DNA of 64,000 bases from Candidatus Defluviibacillus avedoerensis (GCA_016703665.1 JADJBS010000020.1:806001-870000); one strand, 5' to 3'. Positions 26,020-36,715 are shown, counted from the first letter of the stretch. The notes: generated from the letters alone by a model not told the origin. A program made the numbers and translations.

Positions 26020-26448
26020 CTAAAAAGAAAATTCCTTGAACACGTCCGGCATGGGCCCCTGCATGGCCTTGGCCTCGTTCGCGTCATAGGTTGCCTTGTC
26101 CCACAACTCGAAATGCGCGCCCATGCCGAGCATGATCACCTCTTTGGTGATGCCTGCGGCCTCGCGCAATTCGGGAGAAACGAGCACGCGACCCGTCCCA
26201 TCAAGCTCCACATCCATCGCGTTGCCCAGGAAGATGCGCTTCCACCATTGGGCGTCCATTGGCAAGGTGGCAATGCGTTCAGCGAACCGGTCCCATGCAG
26301 GACGCGGGAACAGCAAAAGGCAACCGTGAGGGTGTTTGGTGATCGTCAACTGGCCTTCTGCATTGGCCACCAGCACGTCACGGTGCCTGGAAGGCACCGA
26401 AAGCCTTCCTTTGGCATCTAAACTGATGGACGAAGCCCCTTTGAACAC
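26020..26448 (-). CDS. mraZ: Transcriptional regulator MraZ
   Basis: MraZ is the ring-forming AbrB-like DNA-binding protein that heads and represses the dcw cluster. The 142-residue protein begins MFKGASSISLDAKGRLSVPS, and the second SpoVT/AbrB-like half is visible at DVELDGTGRVLVSPELREAA. The two DxxGR motifs characteristic of the family (DAKGR, DGTGR) are intact. Its likely operator lies about 70-120 bases upstream at 26519-26569. Confidence 0.97.
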   Translation of the reverse strand: MFKGASSISLDAKGRLSVPSRHRDVLVANAEGQLTITKHPHGCLLLFPRPAWDRFAERIATLPMDAQWWKRIFLGNAMDVELDGTGRVLVSPELREAAGITKEVIMLGMGAHFELWDKATYDANEAKAMQGPMPDVFKEFSF

Positions 26449-26518
26449 GGCGATTGAACCTGCTTGATTTCCGGTGGTGGTGACTGCGCAAATTCGATGA
26501 TTGAAGAAAAATCGTTTT

Positions 26519-26592
26519 CACCACAAAAACGACCACTTTCAACCACCAAATTGCACTTTTTTGCACTTTAACAGGAAATAGCAAGCTTGCAA
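26519..26592 (-). promoter_or_regulatory. dcw promoter with tandem MraZ boxes
   Basis: On the minus strand, -35 TTGCAA (26592-26587), a 16-base spacer and -10 TAAAGT (26570-26565) form a plausible sigma-70 promoter. Directly on and after the -10 are contiguous 10-bp units: AAAGTGCAAA (26569-26560), AAAGTGCAAT (26559-26550), TTGGTGGTTG (26549-26540) and AAAGTGGTCG (26539-26530), then a GTGGTG two bases out of phase. This matches the 10-bp-spaced AAAGTG/GTGG boxes known as MraZ targets, so MraZ should repress its own operon by blocking polymerase. Confidence 0.75.
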
Positions 26593-26756
26593 GCGCATGA
26601 CTTGCGAATTTCTCCAATGAAATCAAGGACTTAGAAGAGATTTTAAACAAGAATTTTGAAAAAATCTGTTTAAAACAAAGAACTTAGAGGCCGCTTTGAA
26701 AGTGACGCTTTAGCATTTTCAACTCACCGCATTTTTCCTGCGACAAGTGGGGTTCG

Positions 26757-28091
26757 TCACAGTATGTAACGCGAAAGATCTTCGTCATTGCTCAGTTCGC
26801 CGAGCCTGAGATCCACATAGGCGGCGTCGATGGTGACGACCTGGCCTGCCATTTTGGTCGCATCAAAACTGACATCATCCAGGAGTCGCTCCATCACAGT
26901 GGAGAGCCGTCTGGCCCCAATGTTTTCAGTGCGTTCATTCACGTCATATGCAATGTGTGCCAGACGCTTGATCCCATCTGGATCAAACTTCAAGGCCACA
27001 TCTTCTGTGGCCAGCAAGGCCTGGTACTGACGCACCAGCGACGCATGGGTTTGAGTAAGGATGGCCTCAAAATCTCCGACGTTCAGTGACTGCAACTCAA
27101 CCCGGATGGGGAACCGTCCTTGCAATTCAGGAATCAGGTCGCTTGGCTTGCTTAAATGGAAAGCACCACTCGCGATGAACAGGATGTGGTCTGTCTTGAT
27201 AGGGCCATATTTGGTCGACACAGTGGTGCCCTCTACCAGGGGCAGCAGATCGCGTTGCACTCCCTGGCGCGAGACATCTGTTCCACCTTGCTCAGCGCGT
27301 GAAGCTACCTTGTCAATTTCGTCGATGAAGACAATGCCATTTTGTTCAGCCGAGTGAAGTGCCTGGGTCTTGACTTCCTCGTCATTGATGAGCTTGGCAG
27401 CCTCTTCGTCCGTCAACTGCTTCAACGCATCACTGATCTTTATGCGACGAACTTTGCACTTTTCCTTACCCAGCTGACTGAACATGCCCCGCAATTGCTC
27501 GGTCATTTCTTCCATGCCCGCTGGTCCCATGATCTCAAGCTGTGTCTTGGCTTGCTCGACATCAATTTCAATTTGCTTGTCGTCCAAAAGCCCTTCACGC
27601 AGTTTCTTGCGAAATACCTGCCTGGCCGTGCTGTCAGGCACAGGCGCATCCGACGCATCAGATTCAGACCCACGCGGCGGCGGCACCAATACATCAAGGA
27701 TGCGGTCTTCTGCTGCGTCTTGAGCCCGGGTACGAACCATCCGCATCGCAACTTCGCGAGCCTGCTTGACGGCCACGTCGGCCAAGTCCCGAATGATGGC
27801 GTCAACATCCTTGCCGACATAGCCGACTTCGGTGAACTTGGTTGCCTCGACCTTGATGAAAGGCGCATCTGCCAGCTTGGCCAGACGCCGGGCAATTTCT
27901 GTCTTGCCAACGCCCGTCGGACCAATCATCAAGATGTTCTTGGGTGTGATTTCGGGTCGCAGCGCTTCGTCGACCTGCTGGCGCCGCCAGCGATTGCGCA
28001 GGGCAATGGCCACCGCTCGCTTGGCTTGATTTTGTCCAACAATGTGCTTGTCAAGTTCAGAAACGATTTCCTGGGGAGTCATGGACGACAT
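26757..28091 (-). CDS. hslU: ATP-dependent protease ATPase subunit HslU
   Basis: HslU is the AAA+ unfoldase of the HslUV (ClpYQ) protease. The 444-residue protein starts MSSMTPQEIVSELDKHIVGQ and has Walker A IGPTGVGKTEIARRLAK, the pore motif GYVGKDVDAIIRD, the I-domain (about residues 110-230), Walker B GIVFIDEIDKVASR, and sensor-2 sequence NIGARRLSTVMERLL. The C-terminus EDLSRYIL is the tail that inserts into HslV. It is intact and follows hslV by 17 bases. Its peptidase partner appears defective here. Confidence 0.98.
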   Translation of the reverse strand: MSSMTPQEIVSELDKHIVGQNQAKRAVAIALRNRWRRQQVDEALRPEITPKNILMIGPTGVGKTEIARRLAKLADAPFIKVEATKFTEVGYVGKDVDAIIRDLADVAVKQAREVAMRMVRTRAQDAAEDRILDVLVPPPRGSESDASDAPVPDSTARQVFRKKLREGLLDDKQIEIDVEQAKTQLEIMGPAGMEEMTEQLRGMFSQLGKEKCKVRRIKISDALKQLTDEEAAKLINDEEVKTQALHSAEQNGIVFIDEIDKVASRAEQGGTDVSRQGVQRDLLPLVEGTTVSTKYGPIKTDHILFIASGAFHLSKPSDLIPELQGRFPIRVELQSLNVGDFEAILTQTHASLVRQYQALLATEDVALKFDPDGIKRLAHIAYDVNERTENIGARRLSTVMERLLDDVSFDATKMAGQVVTIDAAYVDLRLGELSNDEDLSRYIL

Positions 28092-28108
28092 AAATTTTGC
28101 TGGCAGCC

Positions 28109-28501
28109 TTAAAGGGTTTCAATGGTGTGGTGCATGTTGGTGTAGATGCACAGGTCAGCCGCGATGGTGAGGGATTTCCTGACAATCTCTTCAGCACTCA
28201 ATTCGGTGTTATCCAGCAACGCTTTGGCCGCCGACTGGGCAAATGCACCACCGGACCCAATCGCGATCACACCGTGCTCGGGTTCGAGCACATCACCATT
28301 GCCGGTGATGATGAGAGACGCCTCTTTGTCCGCCACAGCCAGCATGGCCTCAAGGCGCCGCAAGACGCGGTCTGTTCGCCAATCTTTGGTTAACTCGATG
28401 GCTGATCTAACCAGATGTCCCTGGTGCTTCTCCAACTTGGCCTCAAAGCGCTCAAACAGCGTAAAAGCGTCAGCCGTCGCCCCTGCAAAACCAGCGATCA
28501 T
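28109..28501 (-). pseudogene. hslV: HslV peptidase subunit lacking its N-terminus
   Basis: HslV is the threonine-protease partner of HslU. The frame MIAGFAGATADAFTLFERFE to the C-terminal HHTIETL covers only residues about 50-180 of the usual protein. The first 48 or so residues, including the catalytic N-terminal Thr (TT-x-V-S-V-R-R region), are absent. Only 75 bases separate this frame from the upstream gene, so the missing 150 bases cannot lie there in any frame. The joint sits at about 28501. As written the protein could not be catalytic. An assembly deletion or true gene decay are both possible. Confidence 0.85.
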
Positions 28502-28576
28502 TTTTGATGCTTTCTGTTTCGCACAGCCTCCGAGGTGGTGTCGAAAGCCGCTTTTCTCAAGTGAGGACCGTCGAAG

Positions 28577-30373
28577 TCAGTCCGTTCGGACGATCAGTTT
28601 GGCATGCTCGTTGATGCCAATGACATTGAAAAAGACGGCCACGAGGCGGTGCAAGTCTTTGAACTGAACCTGACGACCTTCACTCTGCTGGGACGTGACC
28701 CAGTTCAGCAAGGTCCCGGCAGCAAGGAAATCCAGCCGGATCAGACGCGAACAAACCACCACAATCAAATCCGTGTTTTCGAGCTTCGAGTTCAGCACAT
28801 CCAGCATTTCGACAGCATCGCCCATGATATGGCCTGACAGGTCCACTGCACTGACATGCGAGCCCAGCGCTCCTAACATGGAGCGCTCAGTTTCCGAGAA
28901 GTCCTCAGGTGGCAAGGACGACTGCATGCCATCCATGACTGATTCGCCTAGCAAAGTCGGTGCGGTGTTCAATGGTGCGTTGGTGCCGTCCATGGACTTG
29001 AAGGTACACATGGCCGCTTCCCATGAAGGCGGAGACACCTCGTACGTCACGCAATAGTCCAGTGCAACCACGTCAAAGTCCTGGGAATTTTGAACGATGC
29101 GAAGCATCTCCATTCGAATTCGCCACCAAATCGGGTTCACAGCACCCTCCCCTGACGGCGTGCCGGTCTCAAGTACCGACAACAGCTGATCGACACCGAA
29201 GAACCGCAATTTGACCGAGTGATCGGCCCAATAGCTGAATATTTTGAGCAAGGGCTCTAATGCCGCTTCTTCAATCGTATTGAAAATGGTCCAGCTGAGA
29301 CACCACGGCTCTGCCACCCGATCCAGCGTCTCGTTCAATGCTTTGACCGCCTGCAGGTCAATGGTTGCCGGACTGTTCCAATGCGGTTTGACCTCAGACG
29401 GTCCATCCAGCCCAGAGCTCATGTAGCTGGTCTGGAACTGCTGGTGTTTCTTGGCACTTGCGGGAAACGAGACCCACATGGGCGCCGAACGGCCAAAACG
29501 GTTGGCAAAATCCAACGCTGCGTTTTCGAACCGCTCTTGTTGGTCCGTAGCGCGGTAAAGGTCAAACAGCGTGAGCCAAAGTACCTGATTACCACTGACT
29601 TCGGGGTCTTCGCTGCGCAATGCCTCCAGCAACGCCGCTTCTGCGCCGTCATCGTCACCATTGGCAAACCGGATTGCAGCCTCTTCCAGTTGCGGATCGT
29701 GAACAAACTCGGCCACATGCACAGCACCCAGCTTAGATGCAGTGAAGCCTGTTTCCTTGCCGTCGTAGCTGCCAGCCAACCCACCAATCTGGGACGCAGT
29801 AAGCGCCTTCATCCGTGGATCTGTATTGGTCGTTGCAAAATCAGTCCGCTGCTTTTCCGCTGGAACGACGCCCAGACTACCTGTGTCGCGCGCTGATTTG
29901 CCTCTTTGTTTCAGAGCCCCCAGATCGGTCGTTGCGTCCACGTTACCCTGAAATGACTGCAAAAAATCGGTGTTCGGGCCATCGTCCAGGATGTTGGTAT
30001 CTTCAGACCCGCCAGTTTTGGTCTTCCACCACTGCTGCGACATCTGAGCTTCGATTTCATCAATCTTCTTGATCGTCTTGGCACGTTCGTCTGGCTTGGC
30101 GTTGGTATTGCTGCTGGATTGAAAAAACGAAGGTTTGGCGCCAGCCTCCTGCTGCGCAGCATTGGCACGGCGGATCTTGCGCAACATGTCGAACTCTCGC
30201 TTGCGCACAAAGTCGTTGCGGCGCCGACGCTCAATCATGTCCTTGAGCATCTGCTTGCTGTAGCGGCTCTCTCCATCCAGATCAGAATGGTCCAGATCGG
30301 ACCAACTGACCGTTGGATTACGGACAAACTTCACCATGCGAGACAACAGGCCGCTGTCTTCTTCCTTGCTCAT
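28577..30373 (-). CDS. Conserved protein with C-terminal STAS-like domain
   Basis: A 598-residue soluble protein. The N-terminus has a basic, helix-rich region (KQMLKDMIERRRRNDFVRKR), then a disordered linker. A middle region looks like a tetratricopeptide-style repeat area (ALRSEDPEVSGNQVLWLTLF, DLYRATDQQERFENAALDFA). The last 90 or so residues look STAS-like, ending LHRLVAVFFNVIGINEHAKL. I associate this gene with the hslV-dksA interval of Comamonadaceae, but its function is not known to me. The STAS-like end suggests a protein-interaction or regulatory role; no catalytic motif is visible. Confidence 0.75.
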   Translation of the reverse strand: MSKEEDSGLLSRMVKFVRNPTVSWSDLDHSDLDGESRYSKQMLKDMIERRRRNDFVRKREFDMLRKIRRANAAQQEAGAKPSFFQSSSNTNAKPDERAKTIKKIDEIEAQMSQQWWKTKTGGSEDTNILDDGPNTDFLQSFQGNVDATTDLGALKQRGKSARDTGSLGVVPAEKQRTDFATTNTDPRMKALTASQIGGLAGSYDGKETGFTASKLGAVHVAEFVHDPQLEEAAIRFANGDDDGAEAALLEALRSEDPEVSGNQVLWLTLFDLYRATDQQERFENAALDFANRFGRSAPMWVSFPASAKKHQQFQTSYMSSGLDGPSEVKPHWNSPATIDLQAVKALNETLDRVAEPWCLSWTIFNTIEEAALEPLLKIFSYWADHSVKLRFFGVDQLLSVLETGTPSGEGAVNPIWWRIRMEMLRIVQNSQDFDVVALDYCVTYEVSPPSWEAAMCTFKSMDGTNAPLNTAPTLLGESVMDGMQSSLPPEDFSETERSMLGALGSHVSAVDLSGHIMGDAVEMLDVLNSKLENTDLIVVVCSRLIRLDFLAAGTLLNWVTSQQSEGRQVQFKDLHRLVAVFFNVIGINEHAKLIVRTD

Positions 30374-30418
30374 GGCGTCAGTGTGTCAGAAAAATGATGA
30401 CTTCAAAGCAATCGCAGC

Positions 30419-31597
30419 TCAATCCCCAAACATTTTTTGCTTGAGTTCACGGCGCTGCTGCGCCTCCAAGGACAAATTGGCCGTTGGTCGCGCCAGCAAA
30501 CGGCCAACGCCAATGGGCTCTCCCGTTTCGTCGCAATAACCGTAGTCGCCTGCATCAATACGGGCGATAGATTGCTCAATCTTTTTCAAGAGCTTGCGCT
30601 CACGGTCACGTGTGCGTAATTCCAGTGCATGCTCTTCTTCGATGGTTGCACGATCAGCTGGGTCCGGAACAACCACAGTGTCTTCGCGCAAGTGCTCGGT
30701 GGTTTCACCCGCACTGCTTAGGATATCTTGCTTCAAGTGATTCAGCTTGAGCTTGAAAAACGCCATCTGGGCATCGTTCATGTAGTCATCATCGGCCATG
30801 GCCAACACTTCTGCATCAGTCAGTTGGTCAACCGGTTTGGTCTTCCAGTTGTTGGCAAGTTTGGGATCTTTTTTTGTAGGAGCTGACACGGCAAAAACAG
30901 GTGAGGGCATAACAGGAAATGAACTGGCTTTATAGCTGGATTTGGCAGCCGTTGAAGCCACAGTGGGGTTCAGGTCAGACGCCATTGAAGGCGCTACCTT
31001 GGCGTTGGTCTTGCCAACAGTACGGATCGAAGTGGGCACTTTGCTCCTGGCAGAGGTTGCAGATACCGGAACAGCCGCGAGTTTAGCGGCAACCGCTGGC
31101 GTTGCTTTGACCGGTACGACAGGCGCAGCCGCTGCTTTGGGGGTCAAGGTTTTGGCCGACACTGGCTTGACCGCTGGCTTGGGCACAACGGAGGGTGCCG
31201 ACACCTTGGCTTTAGCGTCTGCTTTTTTCACCGACTGGGCGACAGGCTTGACGGTGGGCTTTACCGCTGTTTTGGAAACGGTCTTGGTCACGGCTTTGGG
31301 CGAAGAAGGCTTGGCACTGGTAACCGGTTTGGCAGCGACTGCCTTGGCACTGGGTTTGGCTGGCATTTCGAATGCTGGTTTGGCTGCTAATTTGACAGGC
31401 AGCTTAGGGGAAGATTTGACGGTTGAAAGTTTTTTAACCACAGCTTTCGCCCCTTTGACAGCAACAGACGTCGATTTAGCACCGGATTTGGTCTGAGCCG
31501 CCTGCGGCTTGACCTCGCGACCACCAGGGGGATGAGCAGGCTCAGGCTTCGGAGCGGCGGCTCCAAAACCCATTAATTGCAGTATCGAGACAATCAT
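30419..31597 (-). CDS. dksA: DksA with long Lys/Ala/Pro-rich N-terminal extension
   Basis: The last 140 or so residues are DksA, the RNA polymerase secondary-channel protein that acts with ppGpp: a coiled coil (FKLKLNHLKQDILSSAGETT) and DAGDYGYCDETGEPIGVGRL followed by LLARPTANLSL. Of the four zinc-finger cysteines of E. coli DksA only the first remains; the others are Thr, Ser and Ala, so it is probably zinc-independent. About 230 residues ahead of this are K/A/P/V-rich, low complexity and strongly basic, like histone H1-type tails. ATG 31597 is preferred; a TTG at 31672 would overlap the CobW gene by 20 bases. Confidence 0.88.
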   Translation of the reverse strand: MIVSILQLMGFGAAAPKPEPAHPPGGREVKPQAAQTKSGAKSTSVAVKGAKAVVKKLSTVKSSPKLPVKLAAKPAFEMPAKPSAKAVAAKPVTSAKPSSPKAVTKTVSKTAVKPTVKPVAQSVKKADAKAKVSAPSVVPKPAVKPVSAKTLTPKAAAAPVVPVKATPAVAAKLAAVPVSATSARSKVPTSIRTVGKTNAKVAPSMASDLNPTVASTAAKSSYKASSFPVMPSPVFAVSAPTKKDPKLANNWKTKPVDQLTDAEVLAMADDDYMNDAQMAFFKLKLNHLKQDILSSAGETTEHLREDTVVVPDPADRATIEEEHALELRTRDRERKLLKKIEQSIARIDAGDYGYCDETGEPIGVGRLLARPTANLSLEAQQRRELKQKMFGD

Positions 31598-31652
31598 TTC
31601 GCTTCCCGTTCCCAAGGATTTCAACCCGGCAGTCAATCTGTCCAACCCGGGA

Positions 31653-32702
31653 TTAAACCAGACATTGCTCAAGACCTTGCATCAAGATGTCTTTCGGCAA
31701 ATCGATACCAATGAACACCATTTTGCTGAGTCGTTCTTCGCCCGGCGCCCATTGTGGGCCCAGGTCACTGCCCATCAACTGGTGGACACCCTGAAAAATC
31801 ACCTTTCGCTCCGTCCCCTTCATATTGAGCACTCCCTTATAGCGCAACATGCGGGGACCATAAATATTGACGATCGCGCCCAGGAAGTCCTCCAATTTGG
31901 CTGGATCAAACTGCTTAGCCGACTTAAACACAAAGCTTTTGACATCGTCATCCTGCGCATGATGATGCCCGTGGCCTTCATGCTGATGTGACGGGTGATC
32001 ACAATGCTCACCATGGGCGTGGTCATGATGCTCGTGGCTTGTATCGTCCTTCAAGAAATCGGGATCAATGTCGAGCTTGGCGTTCAGGTTGAACCCTTTC
32101 AGGTCAAACACATCGGCTAAGGCCACTTCCCCAAAGTGCACCACTTTTTGCGGCGCCCGTGGGTTCATATGCTTGATGCGGTGCAGCAGCGCGTCCACCT
32201 CAGCAGGGGTCGACAAATCCGCTTTGCTCAAGAATATTTGATCAGCAAAGCCAATCTGGCGGCGGGCTTCCTGGCGGTCATTGAGTTGCTGGACAGCATG
32301 TTTGGCGTCCACCAGAGTCAGGATGGAGTCCAGCAGGTAACTCTCGGCCACTTCGTCGTCCATGAAGAACGTTTGCGCCACCGGGCCAGGATCAGCCAAA
32401 CCAGTGGTTTCAATCACGACGCGGTCAAAACTCAGCTCGCCTTTGCGACGTTTTTCTGCCAAATCACGCAAGGTGGAGCGCAAATCCTCGCGGATGGTGC
32501 AACAGACACAGCCGTTGCTCATCTGGATGATGTTTTCTTGGGTGTTCGTAACCAGAATGTCGCCGTCGATGTTTTCTTCGCCAAATTCGTTTTCGATGAC
32601 AGCAATTTTCTGGCCGTGCGCCTCTGTCAGTACCCGCTTAAGCAACGTGGTTTTGCCTGAACCCAGAAAGCCGGTCAGGATGGTGGCGGGGATGAGACTC
32701 AT
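31653..32702 (-). CDS. CobW/COG0523-family metallochaperone GTPase
   Basis: A G3E-family GTPase thought to deliver or sense zinc or related metals. From ATG 32702 (with an AGGAAAACC ribosome site) the 349-residue protein begins MSLIPATILTGFLGSGKTTL (Walker A). It has the metal-binding GCVCCTIREDL motif, Walker B ETTGLADPGP and NKxD-like SKAD. A histidine-rich loop around residues 230-260 (for example HEHHDHAHGEHCDH) precedes the CobW C-terminal domain. Placement beside a zinc-finger-less DksA fits a link to zinc homeostasis, but no Zur box was found by eye. Confidence 0.92.
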   Translation of the reverse strand: MSLIPATILTGFLGSGKTTLLKRVLTEAHGQKIAVIENEFGEENIDGDILVTNTQENIIQMSNGCVCCTIREDLRSTLRDLAEKRRKGELSFDRVVIETTGLADPGPVAQTFFMDDEVAESYLLDSILTLVDAKHAVQQLNDRQEARRQIGFADQIFLSKADLSTPAEVDALLHRIKHMNPRAPQKVVHFGEVALADVFDLKGFNLNAKLDIDPDFLKDDTSHEHHDHAHGEHCDHPSHQHEGHGHHHAQDDDVKSFVFKSAKQFDPAKLEDFLGAIVNIYGPRMLRYKGVLNMKGTERKVIFQGVHQLMGSDLGPQWAPGEERLSKMVFIGIDLPKDILMQGLEQCLV

Positions 32703-32879
32703 GGTTTTCCTAGGAAATCTTGGGTTGCACTGGCGCCAGCCACTGGCCAGCAAAACCCCAAAAATCAGCAGGGTGGGAGTGTAGCGGTGTTAACCAGGAC
32801 ATGGGCGCCTTTTTCGGCAAAAAACCCCACAATATCCGCGCGCTCCTCACTTCAGCGCCTGACCCGCTGAGTTTTGTAC

Positions 32880-34066
<1,187 letters not shown>

Positions 34067-34070
<4 letters not shown>

Positions 34071-35125
34071 TTGTTCTTGCTATGCGCCCGTGGATGGGCG
34101 GCGTCATATACCTGGGCCAAGTGCTGAAAATCCAGCCGCGTGTACACCTGGGTGGTGCTGATGTTGGCATGACCCAGCAACTCCTGGACCGCACGCAGGT
34201 CACCACTGGATTGCAGCACATGGCTGGCAAAGGAATGCCGCAGCATGTGCGGGTGCACGGGCGCGGACATGCCCGCCTGGCGGCTGCGCTTTTGCAGGCG
34301 TTGCCAGACTGATTGCGCACTCAAACGCGTGCCATGCCGTCCAGGGAACAAAGCAGAGGATGCAGCCGCGGCACTTGGCCCCATCGCACGCACATCCAGC
34401 CAGCGTCGCAAGGCCTGCATCGCCTTGCTGCCCACAGGCACGCTACGCCGCTTGGCACCTTTGCCCAGCACATGAACCTCGGCCCCGTCCAGATCTAGCC
34501 AGCCGCGCGCCGTGGCGCTGGCCTGCAAATCGAGCCCGGTCAATTCAGCCACGCGCAAGCCACTGCTGTACATCAGTTCGACCATGGCACTGTCGCGCGC
34601 CTCTAACCAGGGGTCGGCGCCTTCCGTCTCTTGGCTTGCGTCAAAGCTAACCAACTGGACGGCGTCGTCCACGCCCAACGCTTTGGGGACAGGCTTGGGC
34701 GACTTGGGCGTGCGAACGTCCTGCACCGGGTTGCTGGTGACCAGGCCTTCACGCCCTGCCCAGGCATAAAACCCACGCCACCCTGACAAAATCAAGGCGA
34801 TGCCGCGGCCACTGCGGCCACCGGCGTGCATTTGCATGACCCAGCGGCGGATATGGGTGTTTTGTACAGCCAGCAGATTGACCTTGGCTTCGTCTGCGCT
34901 GGCTTTGAGGCGAGTCAAGTCCAGCGAATACAACTCAACCGTGCGCAATGCCAGCCTCTTCTCAACCCGGGCATGTTCCAAGTAGGCTTCGATGAGATTG
35001 ACCCCGAAGCTCCTGCACTTCGTGTCGTCCCTGCCCCCAGCTGGGGAAGGTGCCCCGGATTCACCGGGCCCGGGGGCCGCGCCTTGCTTGGGGCGGTTCG
35101 GCACGGGGGCAGCATCGTCAGCCAT
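34067..35125 (-). CDS. xerC: Tyrosine recombinase XerC
   Basis: XerC, with XerD, resolves chromosome dimers at dif during division. The 352-residue protein has a SAM-like N-terminal core domain (LIEAYLEHARVEKRLALRTV) and a C-terminal catalytic domain with the Arg region YSSGLRVAELTGLDLQ, the H-x-x-R box VHPHMLRHSFASHVLQSS, HxxxxxTTQVY near GHANISTTQVYTRLDFQHLA, and the nucleophile Tyr in TQVYTR. About 45 residues at the N-terminus (PNRPKQGAAPGPGESGAP) come from a GC-rich repeat and are not part of the usual fold. A later start near VNLIEAYLEH is possible. Confidence 0.95.
35029..35112. repeat. GC-rich palindromic repeat in xerC 5' end
   Basis: The plus strand starts CTGCCCCCAGCTGGGGAAGG, contains CCGGGCCCGG, and ends GCCTTGCTTGGGGCGG followed by GGGGGCAGC. 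It is a longer version of the element at 15970-16022 in murG, and both are translated to an R-P-K-Q-G peptide. Confidence 0.6.
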
Positions 35126-35131
35126 TCACTT

Positions 35132-35818
35132 TCAGCGCAAGCGCGATAAAGCAGCACTCGACAATTCAGCGATGCGCTCCAGAAAGTCGGTACCCATTCC
35201 GTTGTGAAAGCGCTGTGGATCGGGCGATGCCAGTACCAGCATGCCAAACGCGGGGGTAGCGCTGTTCACCGCGCCTTGCCGCAACGGAATCAGTGCCAGT
35301 GACAAAGCGGCGACTGGGTCTTGCAGCCAGGACACCGACTCAAATCCGACATTCACGCCGCAATACGGCGATGTCAGCGAAGAAGCAAAGGTCTTGGCAT
35401 CGTTCGACAATCCAGTGGCAAAAGGCATCTCTGCATACGCTGCTGCCACATCCCACACCTTGATGCCCACCTGGGGCACTGCAAACTGTGTTTGCAGTTC
35501 ACCACAAATCGTTTCCGGCAAGGCCTCGGCATCAGTCGTCAGCAGCAAATGACACGCCCAGCGCAACAGCTTGTCAGCAATCAGCACGTTCTCATTGCCG
35601 TTGCGCACCATTTCCATGATGCGGTGCTCCACCACCTTGATCTTTTCGCGCAACATCTCTGCCTGGCGTTCCTGCAGACTCACCGCGCGCGAACCATGGG
35701 GACTGTTCAGCTGCACGGTGGCAAGCAATTCGGCATGGCGCTCAAAAAAACCCGGCGTATTGGCCAGGTAATTGGCGATGTCGTCTTCGGTAATGGGGTT
35801 CATGGGTTGATCGTTCAT
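35132..35818 (-). CDS. DUF484 family protein
   Basis: A 228-residue cytoplasmic protein starting MNDQPMNPITEDDIANYLAN, with PGFFERHAELLATVQLNSPH and HGSRAVSLQERQAEMLREKI, the usual start of DUF484 proteins. This is followed by a GAF-like domain. In many proteobacteria the gene lies between dapF and xerC, exactly as here. Its function is unknown, although linkage to xerC suggests a role near recombination or division. ATG 35818 overlaps the dapF stop as ATGA. Confidence 0.9.
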   Translation of the reverse strand: MNDQPMNPITEDDIANYLANTPGFFERHAELLATVQLNSPHGSRAVSLQERQAEMLREKIKVVEHRIMEMVRNGNENVLIADKLLRWACHLLLTTDAEALPETICGELQTQFAVPQVGIKVWDVAAAYAEMPFATGLSNDAKTFASSLTSPYCGVNVGFESVSWLQDPVAALSLALIPLRQGAVNSATPAFGMLVLASPDPQRFHNGMGTDFLERIAELSSAALSRLR

Positions 35819-36715
35819 AGCTGCTCTGGAATTTCAATGACACCTTCAAACACGGTCACGGCGGGGCCAGTCATCATGACAGAAGCACCAGCGCCAGCCC
35901 ACTCGATTCGCAGACGCCCGCCACGGGTGTGCACGTCCACCGCATTGTCAAGCATTCCTTGCTGGATGCCAGCGACCACCGCTGCGCACGCGCCACTGCC
36001 ACAGGCCAGGGTTTCGCCAGTACCGCGCTCGTAGACGCGCAGACGCACGCTGGAACGAGACTGCACCTGCAAAAAACCCACGTTCACGCCCTTGGGGAAG
36101 GCACCTTGGGCTTGTACCGCTGGGCCTAAACCTTGCACAGGCGTAGTGTCCACATCGTCCACCGTCAGAACGGCATGGGGGTTGCCCATGGACACAACCG
36201 CTACTGAATACGTAGCATCCCGATCAAGCAGGGAGAGCGGAAACTGCCATAAACGCGTTGAACCATGCAGGCACAGATGTCAACCCTGTCGAATCAAATG
36301 GAATGGCTGGCAAATCAAACACGGGCTTGCCCATGTCCACCGTCACGTCGCCGCCCTCAGCCAGCCGCGGCTCCAACACCCCACCCAAGGTTTGCACCTT
36401 GATGCGTTGTTTGTTGGTGAGGCCCTTGTCCACCACATAGCGCACAAAGCAGCGCGAGCCATTGCCGCACTGCTCGACCTGGCCGCCGTCGGCGTTGTGG
36501 ATCACGTACTCAAAATCGACTTCAGCGTTGGGTGCAGCGCGCACCGTGAGGATCTGGTCGGCCCCCACGCCAAAGTGGCGGTCTGCCAGGTAACGATATT
36601 CCCCAGGCGTCAAGCCCAGGCTGCTCTTGGTTTCGTCCAGCACCACAAAGTCATTGCCCGCACCTTGCATCTTGGTGAAATGAACACGCTTGTGCTTGGT
36701 GTGGCTGGGTGTCAC
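35815..36715 (-). CDS. dapF: Diaminopimelate epimerase DapF, one frameshift
   Basis: DapF converts LL- to meso-diaminopimelate for lysine and peptidoglycan (the MurE substrate). The N-terminal half (FTKMQGAGNDFVVLDETKSS, catalytic Cys in EQCGNGSRCF) and C-terminal half (GTGETLACGSGACAAVVAGI with the second catalytic Cys) are in different frames. An extra base near 36247-36253 (TTTATGG where TTTTGG or TTTTGG-like coding is expected) breaks the gene; without it the protein is about 299 residues. The start is probably the GTG at 36715. Both catalytic cysteines are intact, so a sequencing error is likely. Confidence 0.92.

Noticed and set aside
30942..31496. Plus-strand alanine/threonine/leucine-rich ORF of 184 codons
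   Set aside because: It is the antisense image of the Lys/Ala/Pro-rich dksA extension; the composition follows from the repeat and there is no start context.
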